Shown here piece by piece: positions 1 to 7,589 of a DNA stretch of 36,497 bases (positions within the stretch are counted from its first letter, which is position 1; each line of letters opens with the position of its first letter). This DNA is from an uncultured Gammaproteobacteria bacterium. Its GTDB lineage: Bacteria; Pseudomonadota; Gammaproteobacteria; Pseudomonadales; Pseudohongiellaceae. The stretch lies in the NCBI GenBank assembly GCA_913058135.1, contig CAJXPR010000025.1, forward strand, positions 1-36,497, written 5' to 3'. A program made the position numbers and the translations under genes. The notes under the pieces are model-generated. The model worked only from the letters and a program-made list of their open reading frames with translations, did no database searches and was not told the origin of the DNA.

Positions 1-40
1 CTGCCTGTCTCGTGGGCTCGGAGATGTGTATAAGAGACAG
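1..40 (+). other. Sequencing-library transposon adapter (Nextera read 2), not genomic
   Basis: Bases 7-40 read as the 34-base Nextera read-2 transposase adapter, ending in the 19-base Tn5 mosaic end (AGATGTGTATAAGAGACAG, positions 22-40). The six bases before it are probably index or flow-cell remnant. This is recognised from the sequence itself. It should be trimmed, and it shows that the left contig edge comes from untrimmed reads, so nothing can be concluded about what lies upstream. Confidence 0.97.
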
Positions 41-42
41 GG

Positions 43-468
43 CCTGAAGTGGTGTCTGCTGCGGAGGCGCTGCAATCGCCAAACATCGCCACGCTTGACC
101 CGTCGAGCTTGCAGGACGCTGAGATCAGTAAAGTGATTCCGGCAGGCCCCACGTGTTTTTTCACCTATTCCGCTGATGGCGCGCCTGTACTGGCGGCCAG
201 CGCTGGGCAGAGCGGTGAGGTTGTTGGCGTCATAAAGCTTCATGGGCGCCTGGTGAGGCTCACGGCACCCGGGCTAAGCAGTTACGATGCATTGACGAGT
301 GGAGGGATATTCAGCGCTGATGAGGTCAGGTTCGAGATTAATCTCGAAGAGCACGAGGGCGGCCGGCGCCCTGCAGAGGCGCACTTCTCCGTCGGCGATC
401 AAATGACGGCCGGCTACGCGGGATGGTATACCTGTAACCGTCCGCCCGTTGATGTGCCTGGAAGATAG
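43..468 (+). CDS. Small hypothetical protein, 5' end missing (adapter edge)
   Basis: The reading frame is open from the adapter edge to a TAG at 466-468. A GTG at 49 could be used as a start, but the frame is also open through codons 43-48, so the natural start is probably lost. The visible 140 or so residues contain IKLHGRLVRL in the middle and a C-terminal GYAGWYTC. This resembles small DUF6692-like proteins as I remember them, a weak recognition. No signal peptide or membrane segment is visible in what remains. The frame is antisense to the anomalous tail of the next gene, so only one of the two is really coded here. I favour this one, because the tail of the other departs abruptly from its family. 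Function is unknown. Confidence 0.5.
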   Translation, partial: PEVVSAAEALQSPNIATLDPSSLQDAEISKVIPAGPTCFFTYSADGAPVLAASAGQSGEVVGVIKLHGRLVRLTAPGLSSYDALTSGGIFSADEVRFEINLEEHEGGRRPAEAHFSVGDQMTAGYAGWYTCNRPPVDVPGR

Positions 469-766
469 AGGTCTGATACCGATCGATCAGCGCCTTGTCC
501 CGGGTTCCGCGGCCCTTGCCGGTCAGCGAGACATAGACATGCTCGTGGGGGTCCGAGAAGGCCACACAAACATCGTTGTCATCCTCCAGTTCAAAGACTT
601 TCTCAGACTCAAGGTCGGTATAGAACCAGAGCGTCCCATCATATTCGTCCTGCACCAGCACCATGGGCCGTGACCGCAGCTCGTCGCCGTGACGGGTGGT
701 CAGCATGCCGGTTTTGATGTTGCTGATGAGATTCCAGATTTTCTGTTTATGCTCGGGGCTGGACAT
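338..766 (-). pseudogene. Pyridoxamine 5'-phosphate oxidase-like (general stress protein 26 family), C-terminus replaced
   Basis: ATG at 764-766 is preceded by a strong ribosome site (AGGAGG in reverse, about seven bases upstream). The first 95 or so residues match the flavin-binding split-barrel family of general stress protein 26, with KTGMLTTRHGDELRSRPM, the LWFYTDLESEK strand and VCVAFSDPHEHVYVSLTGKG. Family members bind FMN or a related cofactor and are usually about 160 residues long, continuing after the DRY motif with a WNP...W segment. Here DRY, coded near 476-484, is followed by QTSIFQ and a basic tail to a stop at 338, which is only the antisense of the upstream frame. The gene is therefore truncated, either by a real rearrangement or, more likely so near an adapter edge, by a chimeric join. 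Confidence 0.8.
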
Positions 767-916
767 AGATCCCTCCTGAATGCGTCCGTATTTGAATGGC
801 CTGGTCGCATCGTGCACGCCCAGGCATTTTCGATTGGGTTCATAAGGGGCTGAATCATTGCTACCATGGTTGGAGCCAGCCACTTTCGGTTTGCCGCCAG
901 CGAGGATGCCTGTTAA

Positions 917-2137
917 ATGATCACTTCCCGCGTCACCATAGCTTCCACGTTTGCCATGGTGCTGGCGCTTTCCAGCGTTGGCAGTGTTGTCAGCGCCGCC
1001 AGCGCAGCAGAGTCGCCGTATCCCCATGCGGATGAACCCATCGGTACAGTCCGTCAGGTCTACGACGGCAAACTGTATCCGGATATACAGGTTAACACCT
1101 TCCGTAATATCGATCGACTGTTCCCCACGCGCACCGTCGCACGCGGCGAGACGGCCAGTGCGTTGCCGGTCAGCGATCAGCCTTTGACCGGCTTTTCGTA
1201 TACCGTTGACGGGCAGACCTACGACCTCTACGACGTGCTGGCCATGAACCGGGTTAGCGGCATGGTGATAATCCGCAACGGTGAAATCCTGTTCGAGAAA
1301 TACCTGTTGGGCAATACCGAGGACACCCGGTGGATGTCGATGTCCGTGGTCAAGTCGATGACGGCAGCCCTGATTGGCGCCGCCATACAGGACGGTTACA
1401 TCGACAGTATCGACGACCCCATCGTCAACTATTTGCCGCGTTTTGACGGCACCGCCTATGACGGTGTCACGGTCAGGAATTTGCTGCAGATGACGTCGGG
1501 CGTGGCCTGGAACGAGACCTATACTGATCCGACGTCTGACCGGCGACGCATGCTGGAAGCACAGATCAGCGGGCAACCTGGCGCTGTGCTGGAGCTGATG
1601 GCATCGTTGCCGCGGGCTGCGGAGCCAGGCAGCGTGTGGAACTACAGCACCGGCGAAACTCAATTGGCTGGCGCGTTGGTGCAGGCAGCGACCGGCAAGC
1701 CGGTGGCCGAGTACCTGTCGGAGAAGATCTGGACCAGGATGGGAATGGAAGCCGATGCCAACTGGTGGCTGCAGTCCCCCGACGGCCTTGAGGTGGGCGG
1801 CAGTGGCCTGTCCGCAACCCTGCGTGATTACGCACGCTTTGGTCTGTTCCTGCTCAATGATGGTGTGATTGATGGCGAGCGGGTCTTACCCGAGGGCTGG
1901 GTGGAGACGGCCAGTACGCCCAAAGTGGTGGGTGGTGAAACAGTGCCGTATGGTTATATGCTGTGGCCCATGCACGGCAGAAGTTATGCTGCGGAGGGAA
2001 TCTTTGGTCAGTATGTGTTTGTTGATCCTGACCAGAACCTTGTCGTCGCGATGTGGAGTGCCCAACCCAAACCGCTGGAGCGTGCCGGACTGAACGAATA
2101 CCAGTTCCTGCAGGCGCTGTCTGAATCTTTTGAATAG
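917..2137 (+). CDS. Secreted serine hydrolase, beta-lactamase fold (NylB / 6-aminohexanoate-dimer hydrolase-like)
   Basis: The 406-residue protein has an N-terminal signal peptide (residues 1-30, hydrophobic core and AASA cleavage region), so it should act in the periplasm or outside the cell. The catalytic SxxK motif is SVVK (Ser143, Lys146) and the second motif is built on Tyr243 in WNYSTGE. A GIFGQYVFVDP strand near 361-371 stands where the KTG-like motif of class C beta-lactamases lies. The ordering and the NLLQMTSGV segment match esterases and amidases of the 6-aminohexanoate-dimer hydrolase type more than true beta-lactamases. Members hydrolyse esters or short amides, and the substrate cannot be told from sequence. 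It is transcribed divergently from the truncated flavin-barrel gene. ATG at 917 has a GAGG about ten bases upstream. Confidence 0.88.
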   Translation: MITSRVTIASTFAMVLALSSVGSVVSAASAAESPYPHADEPIGTVRQVYDGKLYPDIQVNTFRNIDRLFPTRTVARGETASALPVSDQPLTGFSYTVDGQTYDLYDVLAMNRVSGMVIIRNGEILFEKYLLGNTEDTRWMSMSVVKSMTAALIGAAIQDGYIDSIDDPIVNYLPRFDGTAYDGVTVRNLLQMTSGVAWNETYTDPTSDRRRMLEAQISGQPGAVLELMASLPRAAEPGSVWNYSTGETQLAGALVQAATGKPVAEYLSEKIWTRMGMEADANWWLQSPDGLEVGGSGLSATLRDYARFGLFLLNDGVIDGERVLPEGWVETASTPKVVGGETVPYGYMLWPMHGRSYAAEGIFGQYVFVDPDQNLVVAMWSAQPKPLERAGLNEYQFLQALSESFE

Positions 2138-2202
2138 CCGCGTTTTTTTAATAACCAGAATATTTTGAATAGCAGTCCCGCCCATCTACCACCGGAGCAA
2201 CA

Positions 2203-2880
2203 ATGATAAAACTACACGGATTCTCGTCCAGCAATTACTACAATGTACCCAAGCTCGCGCTGCTGGAGAAAGGGATTGCGTTTGAGGAGGTGCTGTCCTA
2301 CACCGGCGTCGGGCCGACCTACAAGCCGGAGTATCTGGACAAGAGCCCGCTGGGCAAGGTGCCGGCGCTGGAAACAGACGAAGGGTTTATCAGTGAGTCC
2401 CGCGCCATTCTGGAATACATTGAGCGGGCCTACCCCGAACCATCGTTGCTGCCGTCATCACCGTTTGATGTGGCCAAGGTGCAGGAGTTGTCCCAGTTCA
2501 TCGAACTTTACCTTGAGCTGGTCGCGCGCCGTCTGATCCGCAACCTGCTGGCCGGCACACAGCCCGATCCGGCGGTGCTGAAAGAGGTGGGTGCCGGCCT
2601 CGATAAAGCGGCCGCCGCGCTGCCGCGCCTGTCGCGCTTTGAGCAGTTTGCCTACGGCGACCAGTTTACGCTGGCAGATATCGCCGCGATCCTGAACCTG
2701 CCAATCGTGCGCAACATCGGTAAGGCATTCCTGGGCAAGGATCCGCTGGCCGAGGTGCCGGGGCTGGATGCGTACTGCGCGCGGATGGAGCAAAGGCCCC
2801 ATGTGCAGAAAATTCGCAGCGATGCCGCCGAGAGTCGCCCGCATTTTATGGCGCATCTGAAGGCGCTGTACGGCATCTAG
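2203..2880 (+). CDS. Glutathione S-transferase family protein
   Basis: The 225 residues give a complete GST, which conjugates glutathione to electrophiles or acts as a thiol reductase in the cytoplasm. The thioredoxin-fold N-domain shows the SSNYYNV active-site loop (8-14), the cis-proline in GKVPAL (51-56) and the glutathione-binding ESRAILEYIE (65-74). The helical C-domain carries FTLADIAA, the usual N-capping box. A Ser or Asn near residues 8-11 should be the thiolate-stabilising residue, but the subclass is uncertain. ATG at 2203 follows a GGAG ribosome site. The gene lies 65 bases after the serine hydrolase on the same strand, so the two may be cotranscribed, and it converges with the next gene. 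Confidence 0.92.
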   Translation: MIKLHGFSSSNYYNVPKLALLEKGIAFEEVLSYTGVGPTYKPEYLDKSPLGKVPALETDEGFISESRAILEYIERAYPEPSLLPSSPFDVAKVQELSQFIELYLELVARRLIRNLLAGTQPDPAVLKEVGAGLDKAAAALPRLSRFEQFAYGDQFTLADIAAILNLPIVRNIGKAFLGKDPLAEVPGLDAYCARMEQRPHVQKIRSDAAESRPHFMAHLKALYGI

Positions 2881-2903
2881 GTGAACGCCGCCGGATAACG
2901 CTG

Positions 2904-4445
2904 CTACTCAAACCGGTCCTGTATTTGTGCGGCTTCCTGAATCACCTGCTCGCCGTCCTCTTTGACGATGAAGCCCGCGGCAACCAGTTCGTTGACACTC
3001 CTTGTCACCGCTTCCACATAGCGGCTATGAGAGCCATACAACGCTTTCAGTTTGGCATTGTCGAACGGTATTTCGTGACCGGCAATACGGCAAAAGGACT
3101 CGCCGGTGGAGTTGCCGTTCCAGGTGCTGGCGGGGACATCCACGTAGGGTGAACGCACGCCGCCGATGACATTGCCGTGTTCGTCCAGAATGGCTTCGCC
3201 GTTTTCTACCCGGATAGCTTTTGCTTTGGGCGGGCTGATGTCGTACCGCACCCACTGGTCCAGCCCCGCCAGGGCGGCGTTGAACAGCAGTTTGTTGGGG
3301 AAGCGGCTACGCGGGCCTTCATTGCAGCTTAGCGGCGGTACTTCGCGGCCGGCCTGGATCAGGTCTGCCGGCGCCGGTCCCCAATACAGTTCATCGGGGC
3401 TGGCGTGACCGGCACCGGCGATTTCGTAGTGCCGGAACCGGTTGCCCGGCTCGTCGCTGTCGGGCTGTCGGCTGGCAATGCCGGACAGATAATCCGACTG
3501 GCTCATGATGTGGATGACGGGGACGCCGGCGTTGAGAATAGGGCGGCGTGGATCATCCGCGTCAAAGCGCGGCGCGCACTGGTTGATGGGTGCCGGGCGA
3601 CTTGAGACGGCGACAATATAACCGTCGAACAATGATTGGCCGTTGTTTTTGACAACTTCCGGATGCACGGCATTTATGTAGGTATAAAGGAAGCTGCCGG
3701 TCTGGGAAAATCCCCAGCCGTACAAATGTTCTGCGACGCTGTCCGCCTCTGCATAGAGAAACGGGTTGCTTGGCGCGGTGCTGCGCAACCAGGCCGCAAC
3801 CTGGGAGTAGATATCCCACACCAGGCCATTTTCGGTGGTTCTGACGGTATCGCGGCCCGTGACCTCGCAGTTATCGGCGTGATCCAGGGGCAGGGGATTG
3901 TCCCAGGACAGTGCGCGGTAGCGATCGGCATCGAACTGTTTGAGGGTGACCACCGAGATTGGCTTGGCCGTGATACCGACCCAGGCATCACCGTTGCGCA
4001 GCATCTGCTCATGGGAAATGGCCCAACCGATGTTCAGGTCAAACAGATTGGACGGGTTGAGCATTTCCACCACCACGTTACCGCTGAAGTCGGCCTCATT
4101 GGCGGGCCGGCGAACCAACACCCGTGTGGTGTAGGGCGCATCCGCTGTCCGTACGGTCAGCTGCCCCCGCGCTGGCCAGACGTAGATGTTGGCTTCGCCG
4201 CTGACGAAATATTCTTCTTCGACGTAGCCGTAGGTCGACAGGTCCTGAGGCTGCAAGGTGTGATCGGCCGCGCCGAAGGGATAGGATGCTTCTGACACCG
4301 GCAGTGGGCCTGTGACCTGGGGGACCGGCGTCTGAGCGTGAACCGCCGTCATGGCAAACAGGCAGACCAGGCCGGATAGCAGATGGTGCCTGAGTCCGGA
4401 CTTTAAAGCAGTTGACTTAAAATGAACGATAGTTCTTGTTGTCAT
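2904..4445 (-). CDS. Secreted alpha/beta-hydrolase domain protein (Abhydrolase_10 type)
   Basis: The 513-residue protein starts with a basic stretch and hydrophobic segment (about 20-36) ending in VHAQ, a likely signal peptide, so it should be exported. The nucleophile elbow is GWGFSQTG with Ser247. Asp318 in SQSDYLSG and His347 in IAGAGHAS can complete a catalytic triad. The order and the long C-terminal part fit the large 'alpha/beta hydrolase domain-containing protein' family (PF20091-like), whose substrates are mostly unknown esters. It sits between a GST and a toxin-antitoxin pair on its own transcript. ATG at 4445 could instead be preceded by internal starts, but the basic N-region favours it. 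Confidence 0.85.
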   Translation of the reverse strand: MTTRTIVHFKSTALKSGLRHHLLSGLVCLFAMTAVHAQTPVPQVTGPLPVSEASYPFGAADHTLQPQDLSTYGYVEEEYFVSGEANIYVWPARGQLTVRTADAPYTTRVLVRRPANEADFSGNVVVEMLNPSNLFDLNIGWAISHEQMLRNGDAWVGITAKPISVVTLKQFDADRYRALSWDNPLPLDHADNCEVTGRDTVRTTENGLVWDIYSQVAAWLRSTAPSNPFLYAEADSVAEHLYGWGFSQTGSFLYTYINAVHPEVVKNNGQSLFDGYIVAVSSRPAPINQCAPRFDADDPRRPILNAGVPVIHIMSQSDYLSGIASRQPDSDEPGNRFRHYEIAGAGHASPDELYWGPAPADLIQAGREVPPLSCNEGPRSRFPNKLLFNAALAGLDQWVRYDISPPKAKAIRVENGEAILDEHGNVIGGVRSPYVDVPASTWNGNSTGESFCRIAGHEIPFDNAKLKALYGSHSRYVEAVTRSVNELVAAGFIVKEDGEQVIQEAAQIQDRFE

Positions 4446-4486
4446 GAGTCAAGCCCCGTTTATTGGCTGTTTATTGTTTGTGCTGC

Positions 4487-4882
4487 CTACCACAAGGTGT
4501 CAATGAGCTCGCAGTTCAGCAGCTTTTTATCAGCGGTCACAAGCTGAGCATTGTGAATGACCGATGTGGCGGAAATTACTCGATCGGCCGGATCGTTACT
4601 GATTTCTGGACCAAAATGTGTTGATAGTTCTGCTATTTCCGGGGAGATCTGTATGACTGAGATATTGCGTGATTGAAGGATGAGGTTGAAAAAAGTGGCG
4701 GCCGTTGTTTCTATCTCTATGCGTCCTTTTTTGATCAACATCGCGACCTCCCAAATCGAGATATCGCTAACCACAAGCGCGTTATTCTGGTCGGCACGGT
4801 CTATCGCTGTTTTGGCCTTGGGGCTTAGCTGGCGCTGATCCAGGGCGTCCCAGATAATGGCGCAGGTGTCGAGCAGGATCAT
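4487..4882 (-). CDS. vapC: PIN-domain toxin, VapC family
   Basis: The 131-residue protein begins MILLDTCAIIWD, the typical first strand of PIN-domain endoribonucleases. The acidic metal-binding residues are visible: Asp5, Glu45 in SIWEVAML, Asp100 in the DPADR motif and Asp118 in LVTADKKL. VapC toxins cleave tRNA or rRNA when their antitoxin is degraded. The start is chosen at ATG 4882 because it overlaps the antitoxin stop by four bases (ATGA), a usual sign of translational coupling. A longer frame from a TTG at 4897 is less likely. It is the second gene of the pair with the Phd-like antitoxin. Confidence 0.9.
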   Translation of the reverse strand: MILLDTCAIIWDALDQRQLSPKAKTAIDRADQNNALVVSDISIWEVAMLIKKGRIEIETTAATFFNLILQSRNISVIQISPEIAELSTHFGPEISNDPADRVISATSVIHNAQLVTADKKLLNCELIDTLW

Positions 4883-5109
4883 TGATTCGCGTCCCAATCA
4901 ACGTCAATCGGGCTTGTAACATCACGGATCTTTGCCGTTTCAGACAGTGCACGGAGCTGATTTTTCGCAGCTTCCCGCTGCTCCACAGGCGGCGACAGGG
5001 TCGCCAGGACCTTGCCATTGGTGGTGACAGTAATGTGCTGGCCAGAATTTGCTTTTTCAAGATATTTCAACAGATTGGCTCTTAGATCACTTATGTTTAC
5101 AGTTTCCAT
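4879..5109 (-). CDS. Antitoxin, Phd/YefM family, partner of PIN toxin
   Basis: The 76-residue protein begins METVNISDLRANLLKYLEKA and continues with ITVTTNGKVLATLSPP. This is the characteristic N-terminal DNA-binding fold of Phd/YefM antitoxins. The C-terminal part is charged, as expected for the toxin-neutralising tail. The start is ATG 5109. The open frame extends further upstream, but that extension would run through the perfect operator dyad and has no antitoxin character. Phd-type antitoxins with VapC-type toxins are a known mixture. The complex probably represses its own promoter through the dyad at 5124-5150. Confidence 0.88.
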   Translation of the reverse strand: METVNISDLRANLLKYLEKANSGQHITVTTNGKVLATLSPPVEQREAAKNQLRALSETAKIRDVTSPIDVDWDANQ

Positions 5110-5123
5110 GGAGGTGTCGGCCA

Positions 5124-5150
5124 ATATTGTACAATGTGTATGTACAATAT
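5124..5150. promoter_or_regulatory. Perfect inverted repeat, operator of the Phd-VapC pair
   Basis: ATATTGTACA (5124-5133) and its exact reverse complement TGTACAATAT (5141-5150) flank a seven-base spacer. The site ends 14 bases before the antitoxin ATG, where autorepression of a toxin-antitoxin promoter is expected. The two TGTACA cores are 13 bases apart centre to centre. The role as operator is inference; the dyad itself is plain in the sequence. Confidence 0.8.
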
Positions 5151-5247
5151 AGTGCCGCACACATCGTAATGCAAACTCTCCCATAGATGTTTGTAGCACA
5201 CGCTGTCAGTATCCTGAGTGAGTTTATGCAGCCAGCTAATTTTCGCA

Positions 5248-6414
5248 TCAATTCATCATTTCACAGGTTTTGCGGGCGATGATGATTTCCTCATCTGTTG
5301 GCAGCGCCAGCACTTTGATGTGGCTGTCCGCCTCTGACACAACGGTCCGGTTCTTACGGTTGGCTGCGTAGTCCAGTGATATACCAAGAAAGCCCAGGCG
5401 TGCGGTTATTTTTTCACGCACCTCGGCGTCATCTGCTCCCATCGCACCACTGAAGATCAGTGCATCCAGGCCGCCCAGATCGGTCACCAGCGCGGCGGTC
5501 TCGCGCGCGGCCATGGCGCAGAACAGGTTCACCGCCTGCGCCGCGCGGGGGTCGTTGCTGGCTGCCAGATCACGCATATCGCCGCTGATGCCGGATACAC
5601 CCAGCAGGCCGGATTGTTTGTAGAGAATCTCTGCCACTTCTTCGACTGACCGGCCGGTATGCTGGCAAAGATACAGCACCACGCCGGGATCAAGGCGGCC
5701 GGGGCGGGTGTTCATCATCATGCCCTCGAGCGCGGTCAGGCCCATGGTCGTGGCCACGCTGTGGCCGTTGCTGATCGCGCAGGCGCTGCAGCCGCCGCCC
5801 ATGTGCAGGGCGATGACGCGTTTGCGTTCGCTGTCCCGCAGATGATCAGCCATGGCTGCGGTGAGGTATTCGTAGGACAGGCCGTGAAAGCCGTAGCGGT
5901 AAAGCTGGTGTTCTTCCACCAGTTTCCGCGGCAGGGCGAAACTGGCTGCTTCGGGCCTCTGGGTGCGATGAAAACTGGTATCGAAGCAGGCCACCTGCTG
6001 CAGATCCGGATCCAGCTTCTGCAGTGCCTCGATCAGGCGCATGTTATGGGGCTGGTGCGAGGGGGCAAAGGGGATGAGCTTCGTCAGGTTGTCCATCACC
6101 TCGTCATTGACCACCACCGGGCCTTCATAATAGGGGCCGCCGTGCACAATGCGATGTCCGGCGGCGGCGAGCCTGAAATCTTCTGCCTGATCGTTCAGAA
6201 AGTTGAGTATCCACGCCAGGGCCTGTTCATATCCTTTACCCACGTCCGTGGCGGTAGTGATGGTTTTGCCGTCGCCGTCCTTGACCTCCAGTGTCATCCT
6301 GTCATGGATACGGTCAGCCAGAAATCGGAAGCGCAGCTCCGGCCCGTCAGCGGTATACAGGGCGCTTTTCAGGCTGTTGGAGCCGGCATTACAGGTCAGG
6401 ATATACGTGCTCAC
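5248..6414 (-). CDS. ackA: Acetate kinase
   Basis: The 388-residue protein transfers phosphate from acetyl phosphate to ADP, making acetate and ATP, and acts in the cytoplasm. The family signatures are visible: NAGSNSLK at 9-16, GHRIVHGG with the substrate arginine, CFDTSFH with the catalytic aspartate, YGFHGLSYEY, and LPTDEEIIIAR near the end. The usual TRSGDxDP is TRPGRLDPG here, with the arginine kept but the acidic residue changed. The start is GTG at 6414, overlapping the pta stop as GTGA, so it is translationally coupled to pta. Acetate and propionate kinases cannot be separated from sequence alone; the pta neighbour supports acetate. Confidence 0.94.
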   Translation of the reverse strand: MSTYILTCNAGSNSLKSALYTADGPELRFRFLADRIHDRMTLEVKDGDGKTITTATDVGKGYEQALAWILNFLNDQAEDFRLAAAGHRIVHGGPYYEGPVVVNDEVMDNLTKLIPFAPSHQPHNMRLIEALQKLDPDLQQVACFDTSFHRTQRPEAASFALPRKLVEEHQLYRYGFHGLSYEYLTAAMADHLRDSERKRVIALHMGGGCSACAISNGHSVATTMGLTALEGMMMNTRPGRLDPGVVLYLCQHTGRSVEEVAEILYKQSGLLGVSGISGDMRDLAASNDPRAAQAVNLFCAMAARETAALVTDLGGLDALIFSGAMGADDAEVREKITARLGFLGISLDYAANRKNRTVVSEADSHIKVLALPTDEEIIIARKTCEMMN

Positions 6415-7382
6415 AGCTTGGACTGTGCCTCCTGGTGCCGGGCATAAAACACGGCGAGAGCGGCGGAGGCTACACGCGCGCCGACGTCTCCCGCCCGACT
6501 GGTCAGCATGATCGGGACACGTGCCCCGACCACCAGTCCGGCCGCGTTATAGCCGGACAGGTATTTCATCTGTTTGTAGAGCATATTGCCCGAGTCGATA
6601 TCCGGCACGATCAGGATATCGGCATCGCCGGCCACTTCGGAGCGGATATGCTTGGCCTTGGCCGCTTCCTTTGAAATCGCATTATCAAACGCCAGCGGGC
6701 CGTCCACGATACCGCCGGTGATCACGCCCCGCTCAGCCATCTTGGAAAGCGCAGCCGCATGGATGGTGGAGACAATGTCTTCGGTGACCTGTTCAGTGGC
6801 CGACAGGATAGCGACCTTGGGGGTGCCTTCCCGACAGGCCCGGAACAGGTCGATGGCGTTCTGGGTGATGTCCTTCTTGTGGGCGAGGGTGGGCCGGATA
6901 TTGACGGCGGCGTCACTCAGGAACAGCGGTTTGGGATAGTTCTCATGCGGTATGTCAATCAGGAACACATGACTGATCCGCCGCCCGGTGAGCAGCCGCT
7001 TGCCCTTGTCCATGACCGCGCGCAGCAACTCGTGGGTGTGGATATGGCCCTTCATGAGCGCATCAACCTCGCCACTGGCGGCCATACACACACCTTTATC
7101 GGCGGCCTCGTGGCCATGTTCGGCACCGATCAGCTCAAACCCGGACAGATCGGCACCCAGCTCGTCCGCCGCCTTGCGGATGAGCTGCTCCGGGCCGATC
7201 AGCACCGGGACAATCAGACCCGCCTTGGCCGCCTCAAGAGCGCCGGCCAGTGAGTTGTTGTCAACCGGATTGACGACTGCGGTGCGCAGCGGCGTGATGT
7301 CTGTTCCGAGCCCCCGGATGAGTTCCCGGTAAAATGGAATGGCATCCGGTCCCTTGCCTGTGGTGACGTTGCTTTCGCTCAT
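6411..7382 (-). CDS. pta: Phosphate acetyltransferase (short PTA/PTB family)
   Basis: The 323-residue protein is the short form of the phosphate acetyl/butyryltransferase family, which makes acetyl phosphate from acetyl-CoA. It shows the conserved KGHIHTHELLRAV, the ATEQVTEDIVST segment, VDGPLAFDNAIS and the IVPDIDSGNMLYKQ motif near the C-terminus. It lacks the N-terminal DRTGG/P-loop half of long Pta enzymes, as expected for this class. The start is taken at ATG 7382 (MSESNV), with GAGAGAG about nine bases upstream. The longer open frame upstream has no family character. It forms a two-gene operon with ackA. Confidence 0.92.
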   Translation of the reverse strand: MSESNVTTGKGPDAIPFYRELIRGLGTDITPLRTAVVNPVDNNSLAGALEAAKAGLIVPVLIGPEQLIRKAADELGADLSGFELIGAEHGHEAADKGVCMAASGEVDALMKGHIHTHELLRAVMDKGKRLLTGRRISHVFLIDIPHENYPKPLFLSDAAVNIRPTLAHKKDITQNAIDLFRACREGTPKVAILSATEQVTEDIVSTIHAAALSKMAERGVITGGIVDGPLAFDNAISKEAAKAKHIRSEVAGDADILIVPDIDSGNMLYKQMKYLSGYNAAGLVVGARVPIMLTSRAGDVGARVASAALAVFYARHQEAQSKL

Positions 7383-7589
7383 GGCTATGCTCTCTCGTCC
7401 GTGTACTGTCATTATCCTACACGAAATGCCCAACTTGCGCCGCTTCGACCCTCGCCTTGTTAATGTGCGGCGCTGCCCGAGTTGTGCAACCCTGCCAGAC
7501 GCTCTAACATGCCTGCTAACGATGCCTTCCATTGATACCACCAAGACGCTACGACGGAAGGCCAAAACAAAAACGTACGGAGTGTTGCC

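Noticed and set aside
1-40. Tn5-like mosaic end as a sign of a real transposon
   Set aside because: The neighbouring bases are the commercial adapter, so it is a library artefact.
767-1663. Minus-strand frame extending the pyridoxamine-oxidase-like gene upstream to 1663
   Set aside because: It is antisense to the serine hydrolase gene, and the strong ribosome site is at ATG 766.
5110-5199. Upstream extension of the Phd-like antitoxin to 5199
   Set aside because: It would translate through the operator dyad and has no antitoxin-like residues; ATG 5109 fits the family N-terminus.
5659-6447. 262-residue plus-strand frame
   Set aside because: Antisense to ackA, which carries all kinase motifs.
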